NCBI GenBank assembly: GCA_037179515.1
Contig: JAXCGZ010020812.1
Span: 137,501 to 180,519 of the forward strand
Length of the DNA stretch: 43,019 bases
From: Halocaridina rubra
Lineage: Eukaryota; Arthropoda; Malacostraca; Decapoda; Atyidae
Reading direction: 5' to 3'
Under the pieces are notes generated by a model. It did no database searches, was not told the origin of the DNA, and saw only the letters and a program-made list of their open reading frames with translations. Both the position numbers and the translations under genes were made by a program. Of the stretch, positions 23,951 to 36,066 are shown one piece after another; the stretch's first letter is position 1, and every line of letters starts with the position of its first letter.

Positions 23951-24219
23951 TTTTAAAATACATAACAATAGAGCCTGTGTTCAGGGTTCTCGCCAGTAAT
24001 GGATGCGCTTCCCGTTAGGGTTTTTTTTTTTTCTTTTTTCCTGAATAACTTTCACCCTTTCCATCATCGTTCACAGATTCTTTCTCTTTTTTCCTCCTAT
24101 ATTTCCCCCCTTTCACTCGCTCGTTTCCTTCCTTACTTATTTTTTTTTTTTAAGTACAACGCTTGGAACTATATGTGGGTTACCCCCAGACCCCTAGGGC
24201 CTTCTCTGTCATGACATTT

Positions 24220-24220
<1 letters not shown>

Positions 24221-24271
<51 letters not shown>

Positions 24272-24298
24272 CCTCTCTCTCCTCTCTCTCTCTCTCTG
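24221..24298. repeat. CT microsatellite with CCT interruptions
   Basis: Pure CT for about 45 bp, then CTCCTCTCC variants. Confidence 0.96.
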
Positions 24299-24320
24299 TG
24301 CATGTCAAGATTCTCAGAGG

Positions 24321-24359
<39 letters not shown>

Positions 24360-24390
24360 GTAATTTTTTTTTTCTTTTATTATTATTATT
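24321..24390. repeat. ATT trinucleotide tracts
   Basis: Two ATT blocks separated by a T-rich stretch; the second ends exactly at the start of a SINE-like fragment. Confidence 0.93.
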
Positions 24391-24482
24391 CGAGCCCACG
24401 GCGGTACGATGGGAAGGGCATCAAGCCTTTAATTCCTCAGCTCCAATCCGTCTGTTTCCACTGCCCATATGGGGATTAAAAA
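24391..24482 (+). mobile_element. Family-C SINE-like repeat, 5'-truncated, copy 4
   Basis: It begins at CGAGCCCACGGCGG (the B-box region onward), followed by GGGAAGGGCATCAAGCC, CTCCAATCCGTCTGTTTC and the CCCATATGGGGA hairpin tail. It matches the minus-strand copy at 6021-6160 closely. Confidence 0.72.
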
Positions 24483-24496
24483 TTACACGGAAATGT

Positions 24497-24500
<4 letters not shown>

Positions 24501-24556
<56 letters not shown>
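24501..24556. repeat. TA microsatellite
   Basis: About 56 bp of TA, some 20 bp after the SINE tail. Confidence 0.97.
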
Positions 24557-24559
<3 letters not shown>

Positions 24560-24835
24560 ATAGCACTTATGTTTATTTTTCATACTTTTATTTGTATTGG
24601 ACGTGTTTTGTGCGCCCTTTTCCCTTTTGTTCAGTCAAACAGCGTACGAAAATCCCACAACCCTTTGTTTTTTTTTTTACATATTTCGTCAGTAGGTGTT
24701 TGTAAATATGCTTCGGATGTGATACGACATTCTGTACTCCTATCCACAAGATAAGTGGGCAATGATCTTCTGCCTTACTTCAGAAAACCCTTACCCATTT
24801 ACCGTGTAGGTACTGTAAGAAGGGTTGTTGTGGCA
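24557..24835. other. Unique spacer
   Basis: Nothing recognised. Confidence 0.5.
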
Positions 24836-24940
24836 GCCCTTTATCCTCAAACAGCTAAGAGGGGTGATCGAGGTATATTAGCTTCTGGTGAATGTGTGGT
24901 TTGACACGGCCACCTCCTTACAAGGGGATTGCGACCATTC
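24836..24940 (+). mobile_element. Family-B repeat tail, copy
   Basis: CTTCTGGTGAATGTGTGGTTTGACnCGGCCACC followed by TCCTTACAAGGGGATTGCGACCA. It aligns with 1158-1212 over about 55 bp. Confidence 0.6.
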
Positions 24941-26006
<1,066 letters not shown>

Positions 26007-26183
26007 GGTGGTTAAGGGCAGGCTTTTATAAATGCCATATGGCTTTTTTTCTCTTCTTAAGCATTATCTACAGCTTCTGAATGGTCTTACATTTAATTTG
26101 TTTGTTTTATATGTATTTTTTTTAATTAGCACTTTCTGTAGTTTTCTGAAAATCAGATATAATAATTAGGTTCTTTTTTTTCC

Positions 26184-26320
26184 ACAAGTCTTCCAGTCAA
26201 AGGTTATTTGATCTGTTTTTCAGTGACTAGATGAAAGAGCAAAACTGGCTCGTTACTCGAAGTCTTGCAGTCTGAGGTTATTTAATCAATGTTTTCACTG
26301 AGACAAAAGATGAAAGAGTC
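26184..26320. repeat. Two-unit duplication, period about 75 bp
   Basis: AAGTCTTnCAGTCnnAGGTTATTTnATCnnTnTTTnAnTGA is followed by AGATGAAAGAG, twice (26184 and 26260). Confidence 0.8.
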
Positions 26321-26773
26321 AACGATAAAAATACTTTTTGTTAACACAAAAGAAAAAGCAAAGAACCTTGTTCTGATGTTTTACCATGTTGGAAAATGGG
26401 TTGATGAAAGACCCGTTTTTATTTTTGGGAGAAAAAAAAATGCAATGATAGCCCATCTTGGGGACCTAAAACAGGAGTAATGTATATATTTAGGAGTATG
26501 TAAAAGAATGTGTTGTGATCATTCTTGAAATTAAGGAGTAGAAGAAACAAGCGAAATTTTATTAGCTCTTTTGGTGATAAGAAGTATTAAGGACTGGCTA
26601 TGCCGTGAGAAGTATTGAGGACTGGCTATGCTGTGAGAAATATTGCGTAGATAGGCTATTAAAATATAAATCTTAAGAGTCGAAAGCTACTGACCTATTT
26701 ACGGTTACGATATATAAAAATAGAGCCGTTACCTTGACTCATTTACATGCCATGATGTAACACTAAGAGAAAT

Positions 26774-26777
<4 letters not shown>
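26321..26777. other. AT-rich DNA with a short duplicate
   Basis: GAGAAGTATTnAGGACTGGCTATG is repeated at about 30-bp spacing (26578-26645). Otherwise unique. Confidence 0.55.

Positions 26778-26853
<76 letters not shown>
26778..26853. repeat. TA microsatellite
   Basis: About 76 bp of TA. Confidence 0.97.
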
Positions 26854-26855
<2 letters not shown>

Positions 26856-27421
26856 AGTCATAATATGATATTGATGAACCTTTTTCTTGGAGCCATTGAG
26901 ATATAAGTAAACTTAAATTATTGCCTTCAGTTTGAAGACAAAATAATGAAAACCCCATTAACCAATCTCCCATTTGAGATGTGAAATATACTTTGAAAAT
27001 ATTGAAGTAATTCTGAAAAACTAAATTGTAACTTTGGAAAAAAAATGTCATTACGTGTTATCATCGTCAGCGATGAAAGAAAATGTCTTCTCAGTTCATG
27101 CAATCAAACTTTAGCAATTGGAAAAGACCCTGACTCCCTTTCCCTCCCCCCTCCTGTCTTTCCCACCCACCACCTGTCTATCCCTACCCCAGTTTTCGGC
27201 TCCTATCCACTGCTGAGACATCTCTTGCCATGGGAACGAAGGAGCTGTCAATTTTTCATTCTTGACATCCCTATCAAGGCGTTTAGCAACTCACAGCAGT
27301 GTTCGATGTCAATCCTTTTGATATTCTCTTCTTCTTCTTCTTCTTGCTGTTTTCTCTGTCGTCATGCAATGGTAAATACAAACTTCAAAGTCAGTGTCAT
27401 CGATTCTTTTTCTTTCATTTC

Positions 27422-27426
<5 letters not shown>
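26854..27426. other. Unique DNA
   Basis: A 154-codon open frame (27045-27509) ends in the AG tract. A TACCCCAG acceptor-like site (near 27190) and balanced codons at 27195-27300 were considered, but no donor, domain or start supports an exon. Confidence 0.4.

Positions 27427-27489
<63 letters not shown>
27427..27489. repeat. AG microsatellite
   Basis: About 62 bp of AG. Confidence 0.97.
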
Positions 27490-27491
<2 letters not shown>

Positions 27492-27519
27492 TTTAGGATA
27501 ATTTTTTAACTTGAGATCT

Positions 27520-27660
27520 AGGCCCGCCACGGTCTGAGGACAGAATGGGAATTCACTCAGGGTAGCGATCACACCTGCCAAACCAAAGTCCTTATCAAGA
27601 AGGCACCGTTCTAGCCCTTAGTACAAAAGGGAGTCTGTGACGTAAATCCAATCCCCTTTC
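27520..27660 (+). mobile_element. Family-A SINE-like repeat, 5'-truncated, copy 1
   Basis: It begins at the GCCCGCCACgGTCTGAGG junction and continues with TTCACTCAGGGTAnCGATCACA, CAAAGTCCTT and GGGAGTCTGTGACGTAAA. The tRNA-like head present in the copies at 37 kb is missing. Confidence 0.75.
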
Positions 27661-27720
27661 TCTTTGAATGAGGATGGTGTTTGGATGGCATTTCATCTAA
27701 GCACTTTGGATAACAGAAGG

Positions 27721-27870
27721 GAATCACGGTAACCTAGTGGTTAGAATGCTCGACGCGGCAGCTGACAGACCCGCAACTGAAGCCCACCGTTGGGTGTTAG
27801 GAAAGACATCCAGCCTTGATTTTTCAGCCACACTGTGTTCACCCCCAGTAACGGTAATCACATATAACAT
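27721..27870 (+). mobile_element. tRNA-derived SINE-like repeat (family C), copy 5
   Basis: An A-box-like GTAACCTAGTGGTTAGAATG (27729 onward) is followed by a diverged B box (GCAACTGAAGCCC), then GGGTGTTAGGAAAGACATCCAGCC and ACTGTGTTCACCCCC. The head closely resembles a tRNA 5' half. Confidence 0.7.
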
Positions 27871-27931
27871 AAACACTAGGTAAAAAAAAAAAACTTTAGG
27901 GTCAAAATTCCTCTTCCTGGACTAAGGCAGT

Positions 27932-28032
27932 GTTTATTATTATTATCATTATTATTATTGTTATTATTATTATTATTATTATGATTATTATTATTACTAT
28001 TATTATTAGTATTAGTATTATTACTATTATTA

Positions 28033-28071
<39 letters not shown>

Positions 28072-28087
28072 GTCATCATCATCATCA
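27932..28087. repeat. Interrupted ATT tract
   Basis: About 140 bp of ATT with CTA, GAT and AGT variants, ending in TCATCATCATCATCA. Confidence 0.94.
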
Positions 28088-28998
<911 letters not shown>

Positions 28999-29091
28999 AT
29001 AAAAGTGCATGGGTCAATATCAGATACCAAGAAGGTAAGAAATAAATTCAATATTAATGTAAATTCCTCAATTTATATTAAGGAGTAATGA

Positions 29092-29883
29092 TTGCCTGAA
29101 ATCTTAAAAAGGGCTGAAGATATATTAAACTGTGCCAAAAGTTATTTTAACAGTAATGGTCTTTTACTGAACGAAAATAAAACTAAATTCGTTATTTTTG
29201 GATCAAATCAATACCTGTCCCGCATTCCTGAGAACATCAGTATAAATTTCAACAATGTTTCACTCTTCCCATCTAATAAGGTTAAAAATCTAGGAGTTAT
29301 TATGGACAGTACCATGACATTTAATTTTCATATCGATGAACTACATAAAAAAGTGAACGGGACCCTTATTTACTTGAACAGAGTCTATGAAAGATTCGAG
29401 CCTGATTGTAGGGTAATTGTAGTACAAACATTGATTTTAAGTATTCTCAACTACTGTCTAAGTGTTTGGGGTTCCACGACTAAGACCCAGATGTTACGAG
29501 TGAAAAGGCTCCAGAATTTTGCTGCAAGAGTTGCCATAGGGGGGGTGCATAAACATGATCACGTGACTCCCCTCTTTGAGAGATTGGGTTGGCTAAGGAT
29601 GGACATGAAGTTCATATATAATATCTGTCTTTTAGTTTTTAAAATAAATCATGGAATATTACCGGAATGGCTCTTCTCATTGCCAACAGTTAATCAAGTG
29701 CGTATCAATAACGTCAACACCAGATATCAGAATTCTTTTTACGTGCCCAGAACTTCCACTGATATTGGGGCAAGAGCCTTAAATGTAATGGGCCCGAGAC
29801 TTTGGAACTCTTTACCCGCAAACTTAAGAAGTTGCCAAACATTACCCTCACTTAAATCTCATCTTTTAAATCCACCTACTTAA
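29092..29883 (+). pseudogene. C-terminal reverse-transcriptase fragment of a LINE
   Basis: An uninterrupted 263-codon frame without a real ATG start (TTG at 29092; in-frame stop TGA just before). Recognisable in order: the palm segment GLLLNENKTKFVIFG (about residues 23-37), the thumb segment VKNLGVIMDSTMTFNFHI (about 63-80), a connection region with LQNFAARVAIGG and the characteristic C-terminal block GPRLWNSLPANLR. These are hallmarks of the CR1/L2/Jockey-like non-LTR polymerases. Full-length proteins of this class are several hundred residues longer and have an N-terminal endonuclease and the YxDD motif, all missing here. The frame has no stops or frameshifts, so insertion was relatively recent. 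It would not make an active enzyme. Confidence 0.88.
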
Positions 29884-29949
29884 TAAGTGATTTTAGTCTC
29901 ATTATTATCCTCCCATTGGGTAAACGAAGTGTATGTATGCATATTTTAA

Positions 29950-30126
29950 TGTGTAAATTTTTGATTTTGTGCTTTGCAAATTTCATTAGTTTTATTTTGA
30001 CATTTTACATTGTAATTTGTAATTAGATTAATTATCATGTGTAAATTTTTTGATTTTGTGCTTTGCAAATTTCATTAGTTTTATTTTGACATTTTACATT
30101 GCAATTTGTAATTAGATTAATTATCA
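29950..30126 (+). repeat. 88-bp tandem duplication in the LINE 3' UTR
   Basis: Two near-identical units start TGTGTAAATTTTTGATTTTG (29950) and the same with one extra T (30038), each ending AATTATCATG. Duplicated 3' UTR segments could be specific to this copy or part of the family consensus. Confidence 0.92.
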
Positions 30127-30147
30127 TGTAATAGCCATTTTTGATGG

Positions 30148-30153
30148 AATAAA
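30148..30153 (+). terminator. Polyadenylation signal of the LINE
   Basis: AATAAA lies 15 bp before the terminal GAC of the element. Confidence 0.7.
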
Positions 30154-30164
30154 GTTTTTGACTT

Positions 30165-30610
<446 letters not shown>

Positions 30611-30794
30611 AGAATGCAATGAAGTAAAGGTAGTTGTAATTACAGCCAGATTCTTTCGTCATTGTTTTGTATAAGAACTGCATAAAGGCTCCGCGGGTAT
30701 TAATAGCCAGAAACAAGGACCAGACACGTTTTGGTGAAGAGTCTGCACAAAGACATTGGGTAAGACTTTCGTGGGTGGGGGGAAAGTGAATATA

Positions 30795-31295
30795 TAAAGA
30801 ATTTGGGATTCTAGTATGCAAAGATTTCTGAATTTGAGAAAAAAGACTCTTAAATGGCTTCAAAAGGTTGCGTATCTATGTGAAAACTTTTGGATACACA
30901 AAGACTTTTTGATTTGAAAAAGGTTCCTAGCAGTTTCAGATGAATAATATATATATGCAAAGAACAGTATATACAAGAAGACATTGGGATCTAAAAGAGA
31001 CTCACTGCTGCTTCAAATGGGAGAGTATACTCGGTGACTCTTGGATTTGAGACTCTCGGGGAATTAAAAAAGAAGGGTATATAGCGAAGACTCTTGAATT
31101 CGATTCCCATGGATTCATAAAGAAGGTTTCTAACAAAGACTCTTGGTATTTTAGAGACTCCAAGCAGCTTCAAAGGAAGACTATACACGAAGACTGTTTT
31201 TGCGTATATGCTCTTCAGAGGAAGATTATATACGCAGACTTCTTGGTTTTGAGAGAGACTCCCAAGCGGCTTCAAGAGCAGCATGTAAACAAAAA
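30795..31295. repeat. Degenerate minisatellite, unit about 65 bp
   Basis: Seven or more diverged units share AAGACTCTTGGnTTTGAGA, GACTCccnAGCnGCTTCAAAnGnAnA and nTATACnCGAAGA. The minus-strand 117-codon frame through them is visibly a peptide repeat (VYNLPLKS, VYSLPLKL) caused by the array. Confidence 0.78.
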
Positions 31296-31974
31296 AAAAG
31301 AAGAAGACCATTTTCAAATTTGGACAGTCCTTTCCAGAATGCACACAGTAAGTTTTTTAAAATGGTTATGCAAAAGTGCCGCTCTTGTAAGCGGAGTGTG
31401 GAGATCCAGCGGAGCAAGCTTTTTCAGTCTGACTGAAAGAGGTGTCTTCTCCTTTTTCTTCTTCTTCTCCAACCTTAATCTTTTTCTTCAACTTTTCCCT
31501 CTTTTTTTCTCTTCTTTTGCGTCTTCTATCTTTTTTCTCTTCTTTTACTTTTTCTTATTTCCATCTTTTCTCCTCAGCCTCATACCTCCTTCTTCTGCCT
31601 TTTATCATCTTTTCCAACCATCTTCTTCTTCTTCTTCTTCTTCTTTCTTCCTCCCATCCTCCTGCCCTCTACTTCTTCTTGCAAACACAGCAAGAAAGAG
31701 AGAGAGAGAGAGAATTAGGTTTTAGGAAAATCGCTGTCTCATACAACTGGGCGAGTTCGATAGGTCATGCCTATTTACTTTAACATATAGCTTTCCTAAA
31801 GTGGTTCTTAAAGGAGAAAGTTCTCGTGCGTGAAGAACGCTTTTAAAACTTTGGCAAAGTATTCCCCCATACGCTTATTTATGCTGTTATTACCTTCCTT
31901 CTCCTCCTCACCTTCCTCCCTCCTACTCTTTTCTATTATCCTTCCTCCTCCTCTCTCCTCTCCTCCCAGGGCCT
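31296..31974. other. CT-rich DNA, no gene recognised
   Basis: Pyrimidine-rich 31440-31680 with a TTC tract (31618-31645) and a short AG tract (31697-31714). Open frames are composition-driven (F/L/S). Confidence 0.5.
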
Positions 31975-33310
31975 AGAGCAAGATATTTCCTGGTGCATTA
32001 AAGAGAAGCTGACTGCCTCTTTCTCCCTTCCAGTTTTTTTTTTCCATATTAAGCAATTTTCTGGTTTTATTGCACAATTTTCTGGTAAAAGCTGTTAAAG
32101 AGTATGAGAATATGCCTGACTCTTCTTGCTCTCTTCCAGTTTTACTTCTCTTTATTATCGAATTATCTGAAAATGGTGTTGAATGCACTATGTGCTGCTA
32201 TGTATCGTTGAAAATTTATTCATTAATTATTCAAAGAATTTTGAATGGAAATATCTCATGTTTAATATTTTAGACTAAGATACGTCCTGGTGTGTTGGAG
32301 AGACCTTGCCTCTTTTTGCTTTCATCCAGTTTTCCTCTCTTTATTAAAAACTTATTTTTGTCTCAAGCTATTGAGGTTAAAATTAATTTATATTATTTCT
32401 GTCTAAATATATTCAAAATGTGCTCATAGAATTATGAATAATCACATGTATAATGTTTTACACCCAAGATTATTCCTGAGGCTTTAGAGAGAGCGTGCCT
32501 CCCTCTTCTTGCTCTCTTCCAGATTTCTCTCTGTATTAAACAGTGTTATGGTCCAAGATTTTTCCTGAGGCTTTAGAGAGAATGTGCCTCCCTCTTTTTG
32601 CTCTCTTCCAGATTTCTCTCTATATTAAACAGTTTTATGGTCCAAGATTTTTCCTGAGGCTTTAGAGAGAGCGTGCCTCCCTCTTCTTGCTCTCTTCCAG
32701 ATTTCTCTCTATATAAACACTTTTATGGTCCAAAATTTTTCCTGAGGCTTTAGAGAGAGCGTGCCTCCCTTGTTTTGCTCTCGTCCAGATTTCTCTCTAT
32801 ATTAAATAGTTTTATGGTTTGATTACACAATTTCCGGCCTCAAGCTGATTAGATGTATTAATATATTTCATAGAAATATATTTCCAGTTTCATTAAAGAT
32901 AACCTGGCCTACTTCTTGCTGTCTTCCAGTTTTTATCCTCTGTTATTAGTTATTCATGAAAATATATTTCCAGGTCATTCATTAAAGAGAGCTTTGACAG
33001 CCTCTTGCGCTTTCCAGTTTTTTCTCTTTATTAAGCAGTCATTCATAAAATTGTTACTGCCAGGTCCAGGTATATTAAAGAGAACCTGGTTTGCCTCTTG
33101 CTCTTTTCCATTTTTCCCTATTAAACAGTTCTTCATAAAAGATATTTCCAGGCCCCGGTATATTAAAGATATCCTGGCCTGCTTCTTGCTGTCTTCCAGT
33201 TTTCTCTATTAAGAATTTATTCACACAAAAAAAGATATTTCCATGTCCAGGTACATTAAAGAGAGCCTGGCCTGCCGCTTGCTCTCTTCTAGTTGTTTCT
33301 CTTTATTACG
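31975..33310. repeat. Minisatellite whose unit contains a splice-acceptor-like motif
   Basis: About a dozen units of roughly 75-100 bp share AttTTnCTGaGGcnTTAgAGAGAgCnTGcCTcCcTCTTgcT-type sequence, then CTTGCTCTCTTCCAG and TTTCTCTcTnTATTAAnCAgTTTTATgG. Four central units (32465-32815) are nearly identical and the flanking ones are diverged. The CTCTCTTCCAG element is a textbook polypyrimidine-AG. Confidence 0.85.
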
Positions 33311-33462
33311 AAATTTTCAAGCACAAGCTAGATAAAGTGTATATGTCTTTGGAGGTATAATATCCAGTTAGATTAATGCTATTTCTCTCTTGTTTAATGT
33401 GAAATTGTTGCTGTGAGTTTTATGAACGAATATATCATAACTTGACCAGTATTCTAACTTCA

Positions 33463-33482
33463 CCTAACCTAACCTAACCTAA
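33463..33482. repeat. Short interstitial telomere-like CCTAA run
   Basis: Four perfect CCTAA units, the complement of the arthropod telomere repeat TTAGG. It is too short to mean a telomere and is compatible with chance or a relic. Confidence 0.6.
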
Positions 33483-33649
33483 AATAGCAAGTAACCAGAT
33501 TTAGTGTTCTCTAACATAACCTACCTTTGTACAGTCTAATTCCAGTATTTAACGAATGCTAGTCCGCAGCGGTACTTTATTTTGTGTAAATTGTCGTTAT
33601 GTAATCAAAGTAAACATAATATTTCTTAAAATATAGGTATTATATGAGT

Positions 33650-33765
33650 GGTTACAGACAGGTTGGAGAGGGTAATTAATGCTGGATGCCCTTCCTAACG
33701 TCCATCGGTGGCTCTAATCATGACGCTTTCGTTGTCCCCGCCTCAGAACATTTGAGTGAATGTGG
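33650..33765 (-). mobile_element. Family-C SINE-like fragment, degraded, copy 6
   Basis: Contains GCTGGATGCCCTTCCTAACGTCCATCGGTGG, the reverse of the family-C CCAnCGnnnGTTAGGAAGGGCATCC block. The tRNA-like head is poorly preserved. Confidence 0.55.
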
Positions 33766-34443
33766 AACATCTTTCATCATGTAAAATTCCGCTTAACAAT
33801 AATTTTACGCATTACTGAATTTAATAGAAATTTTAGATTGAATATAACGTAGTAATTAGCGAAAAGTGCTAAACACGTCATGCATAGAGAAAGAACTGTA
33901 ATGATTGTTAAATTAACAATGTTAATAAGTTTGACCTCCATTGCAAGCTTGTTAGTATACTCACATTTGATTTGAATAATTCAGTATGATAATTAAATGT
34001 TAATTAAGATTAGCCATTAGTGAAAGTGCCAAGTACTTCCTCGCATAGACAAATAGTAATGATGAAATGTGTAATTGAATAATCAGCCAGCTTTTATCCC
34101 CTATCCATACCTTTTGGTCGTCGTGCACAGAGGTCAAGTAAGGTTATGCCCGCCACTATTGCTTAAGCATACCTGATTACTATCGAATGTTTTGCTTGGA
34201 ATAGAATCGTGGTCTCTTATTATCACTGTAGTCAATGTATTTAGGCCGGTTTAAAAGATTTCATTGGTATTTATGTGGGTAATCTCTTGTTACGTATAAG
34301 GGTTGCACATAGTATGGTCTTCCTTTTGTTCATATGTATGTTCGTTGGAGTAATAGAAAGAAAAGTATATTTTCCTAAGGCTACAAGACACTAACCTTCG
34401 CATATATCCCCTTTAAAGATTATTATTTTGTTTAACTTTTTAT

Positions 34444-34742
34444 GAAGTATCACAAGTATAATGTTTTATGATCCAAGATTTTTCCTGAGGCTTCAGAGAG
34501 AGCGTGGCTCCCTCTTCTTGCTCTCTTCCAGATTTCTCTCTATATTAAACAGTTTTATGGTCCAAGATTTTTCCTGAGGCTTTAGAGAGAGCGTGCCTCC
34601 CTCTTCTTGCTCTCTTCCAGATTTCTTTCTATATTAAACAGTTTTATGATTTAATTACATAATTTCCTGACTCAAACTGATTAGATGTATTAGTATATTT
34701 CATAGAAATATATTTCCAGGTTCATTAAGGAGAACCTGGTCT
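34444..34742. repeat. Second copy of the splice-acceptor-like array with shared flanks
   Basis: Two units (34471-34645) match the units at 32465-32815. Both flanks also match: TATAATGTTTTA on the left (32449/34458) and GATTAGATGTATTAnTATATTTCATAGAAATATATTTCCAG on the right (32847/34677). It is a segmental duplication with a different unit number. Confidence 0.88.
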
Positions 34743-34910
34743 AAATAAATGTTTGTTTGTTTATTGTTAGTAAAAACTGAAGTTTCTTCCACGGAGCTGA
34801 TCTGGAAATCTGGCTATTTAGAAAGAAACCTATACCCTCACCTAGTTAGTTTTTTAGTGTTTTATTTTTTTAATATATTCTTCCATAAATACCGATGTAA
34901 GGGGTGCTAA
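34743..34910. other. Spacer
   Basis: AT-rich and unrecognised. Confidence 0.5.
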
Positions 34911-35400
34911 GAATGAGCGACATTATGTAAAATGGAAGGTAATTGCATAACATTAATATCGTTCCAAATTTAGAGGGTAGTAACTGCAAAACTTTGCTCG
35001 ATAACTGTGCAAACGTCATGACTATGGCCCGATTTCTTAAACAGTGTAAACGTAGGATACCATATTGTTAGTTAGCTAGACACACAAATGGATTTCATAA
35101 ACGCATCTGACGCGGTTCTGTGTATGGCTAGGATCCCGTACGAGATCCTAGCCATACACAGAACCACGTCAGATGCGTTTATGAAATCCATTTGTGTGTG
35201 TCTAGCTAACAAACAATATGGTATCCTACATTTACAGTTTAAGAGATCGGGCCATAGTCATGAGGTTTGCACAGTTATCGAGCAAAGTTTTGCAGCTACT
35301 ACCCTCTAAATTTCTAAATTTAGGACGATATTTATATTATGCAATTACCTTCCAATTTACATAATGTAGCTCGTTTACACTGTTTAAGAAATCGGGCCTA
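34911..35400. mobile_element. Complex inverted repeat / MITE-like element
   Basis: The left arm (34911-35135) is the reverse complement of the right arm (35144-35372), with an 8-bp loop. The inner 26 bp GGCCCGATTTCTTAAACAGT... (35026-35051) also occurs inverted and exactly a second time just beyond the right arm (35373-35398), followed by TA. So 35026-35398 has perfect 26-bp terminal inverted repeats with TA close to both ends, as in Tc1/mariner-type MITEs, while the longer palindrome includes flanking DNA. No transposase. The 73-codon frame across it is a by-product. Confidence 0.82.
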
Positions 35401-35937
35401 TAAGGGTTACACTATTCAATTTAACATACTTGATTTTGACCTTTAGAGTAATGGAATAAGGAGAGTGTATTTTACTGTAGTGTTAGTAGTATTTGCTACT
35501 GTTGCAAATAATATTAACAGCAGTAACGTTTACAACATAGGACTGGCTTGCCAGTTGTCATGCAAGTCCAATTTGGCCAACTGATGCCATGAGGGACTTA
35601 AACCAAGCCAGTAGATTATTGTTTTATGACTTCACGCGATAAGGTCAAGTCACTCCAGACAGAAATGGAGAAGTTCATAAAGTGTATCGGATTACTTTAA
35701 CATTTTCTGATCATATTGTATCATTGGGCCAAAGCTTCCTTTTACTGATTTTGTTAAGTATTGATTCTATTTCTAATCTCTTTAATCATGTCATTACTTC
35801 AGCACTTACTCAGCTCTATATCATTGGGTGTAAAATATCTTTACGTAGATCTTCCTAGTATTGGTTTTATTTATAATCCTTCTAGCAATGTCTTTTGCGG
35901 CTCATATTTTAGTGTTTTTTTCTGTGCCACAATTAGT
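35401..35937. other. Unique DNA with a compact inverted repeat
   Basis: ACTGGCTTG (35542-35550) pairs exactly with CAAGCCAGT (35604-35612), and shorter inverted pairs lie inside. Otherwise AT-rich and unrecognised. CTnAGnATTGnTTnTATTTnTAATC recurs at 35755 and 35855. Confidence 0.5.
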
Positions 35938-36066
35938 CCCTATTCGAATGAGGGTGGACGCAGACATTTGGAGATGGGAGATTGAATCTGGATGCCATTC
36001 CTGTCACCCCGCAGTGGGATCGAACCTGACTTGCGCGCTCGACCGCTGATCTACCGCGGCCCCCTC
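35938..36066 (-). mobile_element. tRNA-derived SINE-like repeat (family C), copy 7
   Basis: On the minus strand: GGGGGCCGCGGTAGATCAGCGGTCGAGC (A-box region), then a perfect B box GGTTCGATCCC (complement of 36016-36026), GACAGGAATGGCATCCAG and the tail CCCTCATTCGAATA. This is the clearest pol III promoter pair among the family-C copies. Confidence 0.75.

Larger units (their letters stand above)
33311..34443. other. Unique AT-rich DNA between two related arrays
   Basis: No gene was recognised. It contains a four-unit CCTAA run and a degraded family-C SINE fragment. Confidence 0.5.

Noticed and set aside
27045..27300. Candidate exon after TACCCCAG near 27190
   Set aside because: No donor, no domain and no frame compatible with the upstream phase-1 exon was convincing.
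30991..31344. 117-codon minus-strand frame with repeated YNLPLKS-like peptides
   Set aside because: The peptide repeat mirrors the underlying degenerate minisatellite.
35088..35309. 73-codon frame starting MDFINASDAV
   Set aside because: It reads through the apex of a perfect-looking palindrome, so its two halves mirror each other; not a gene.
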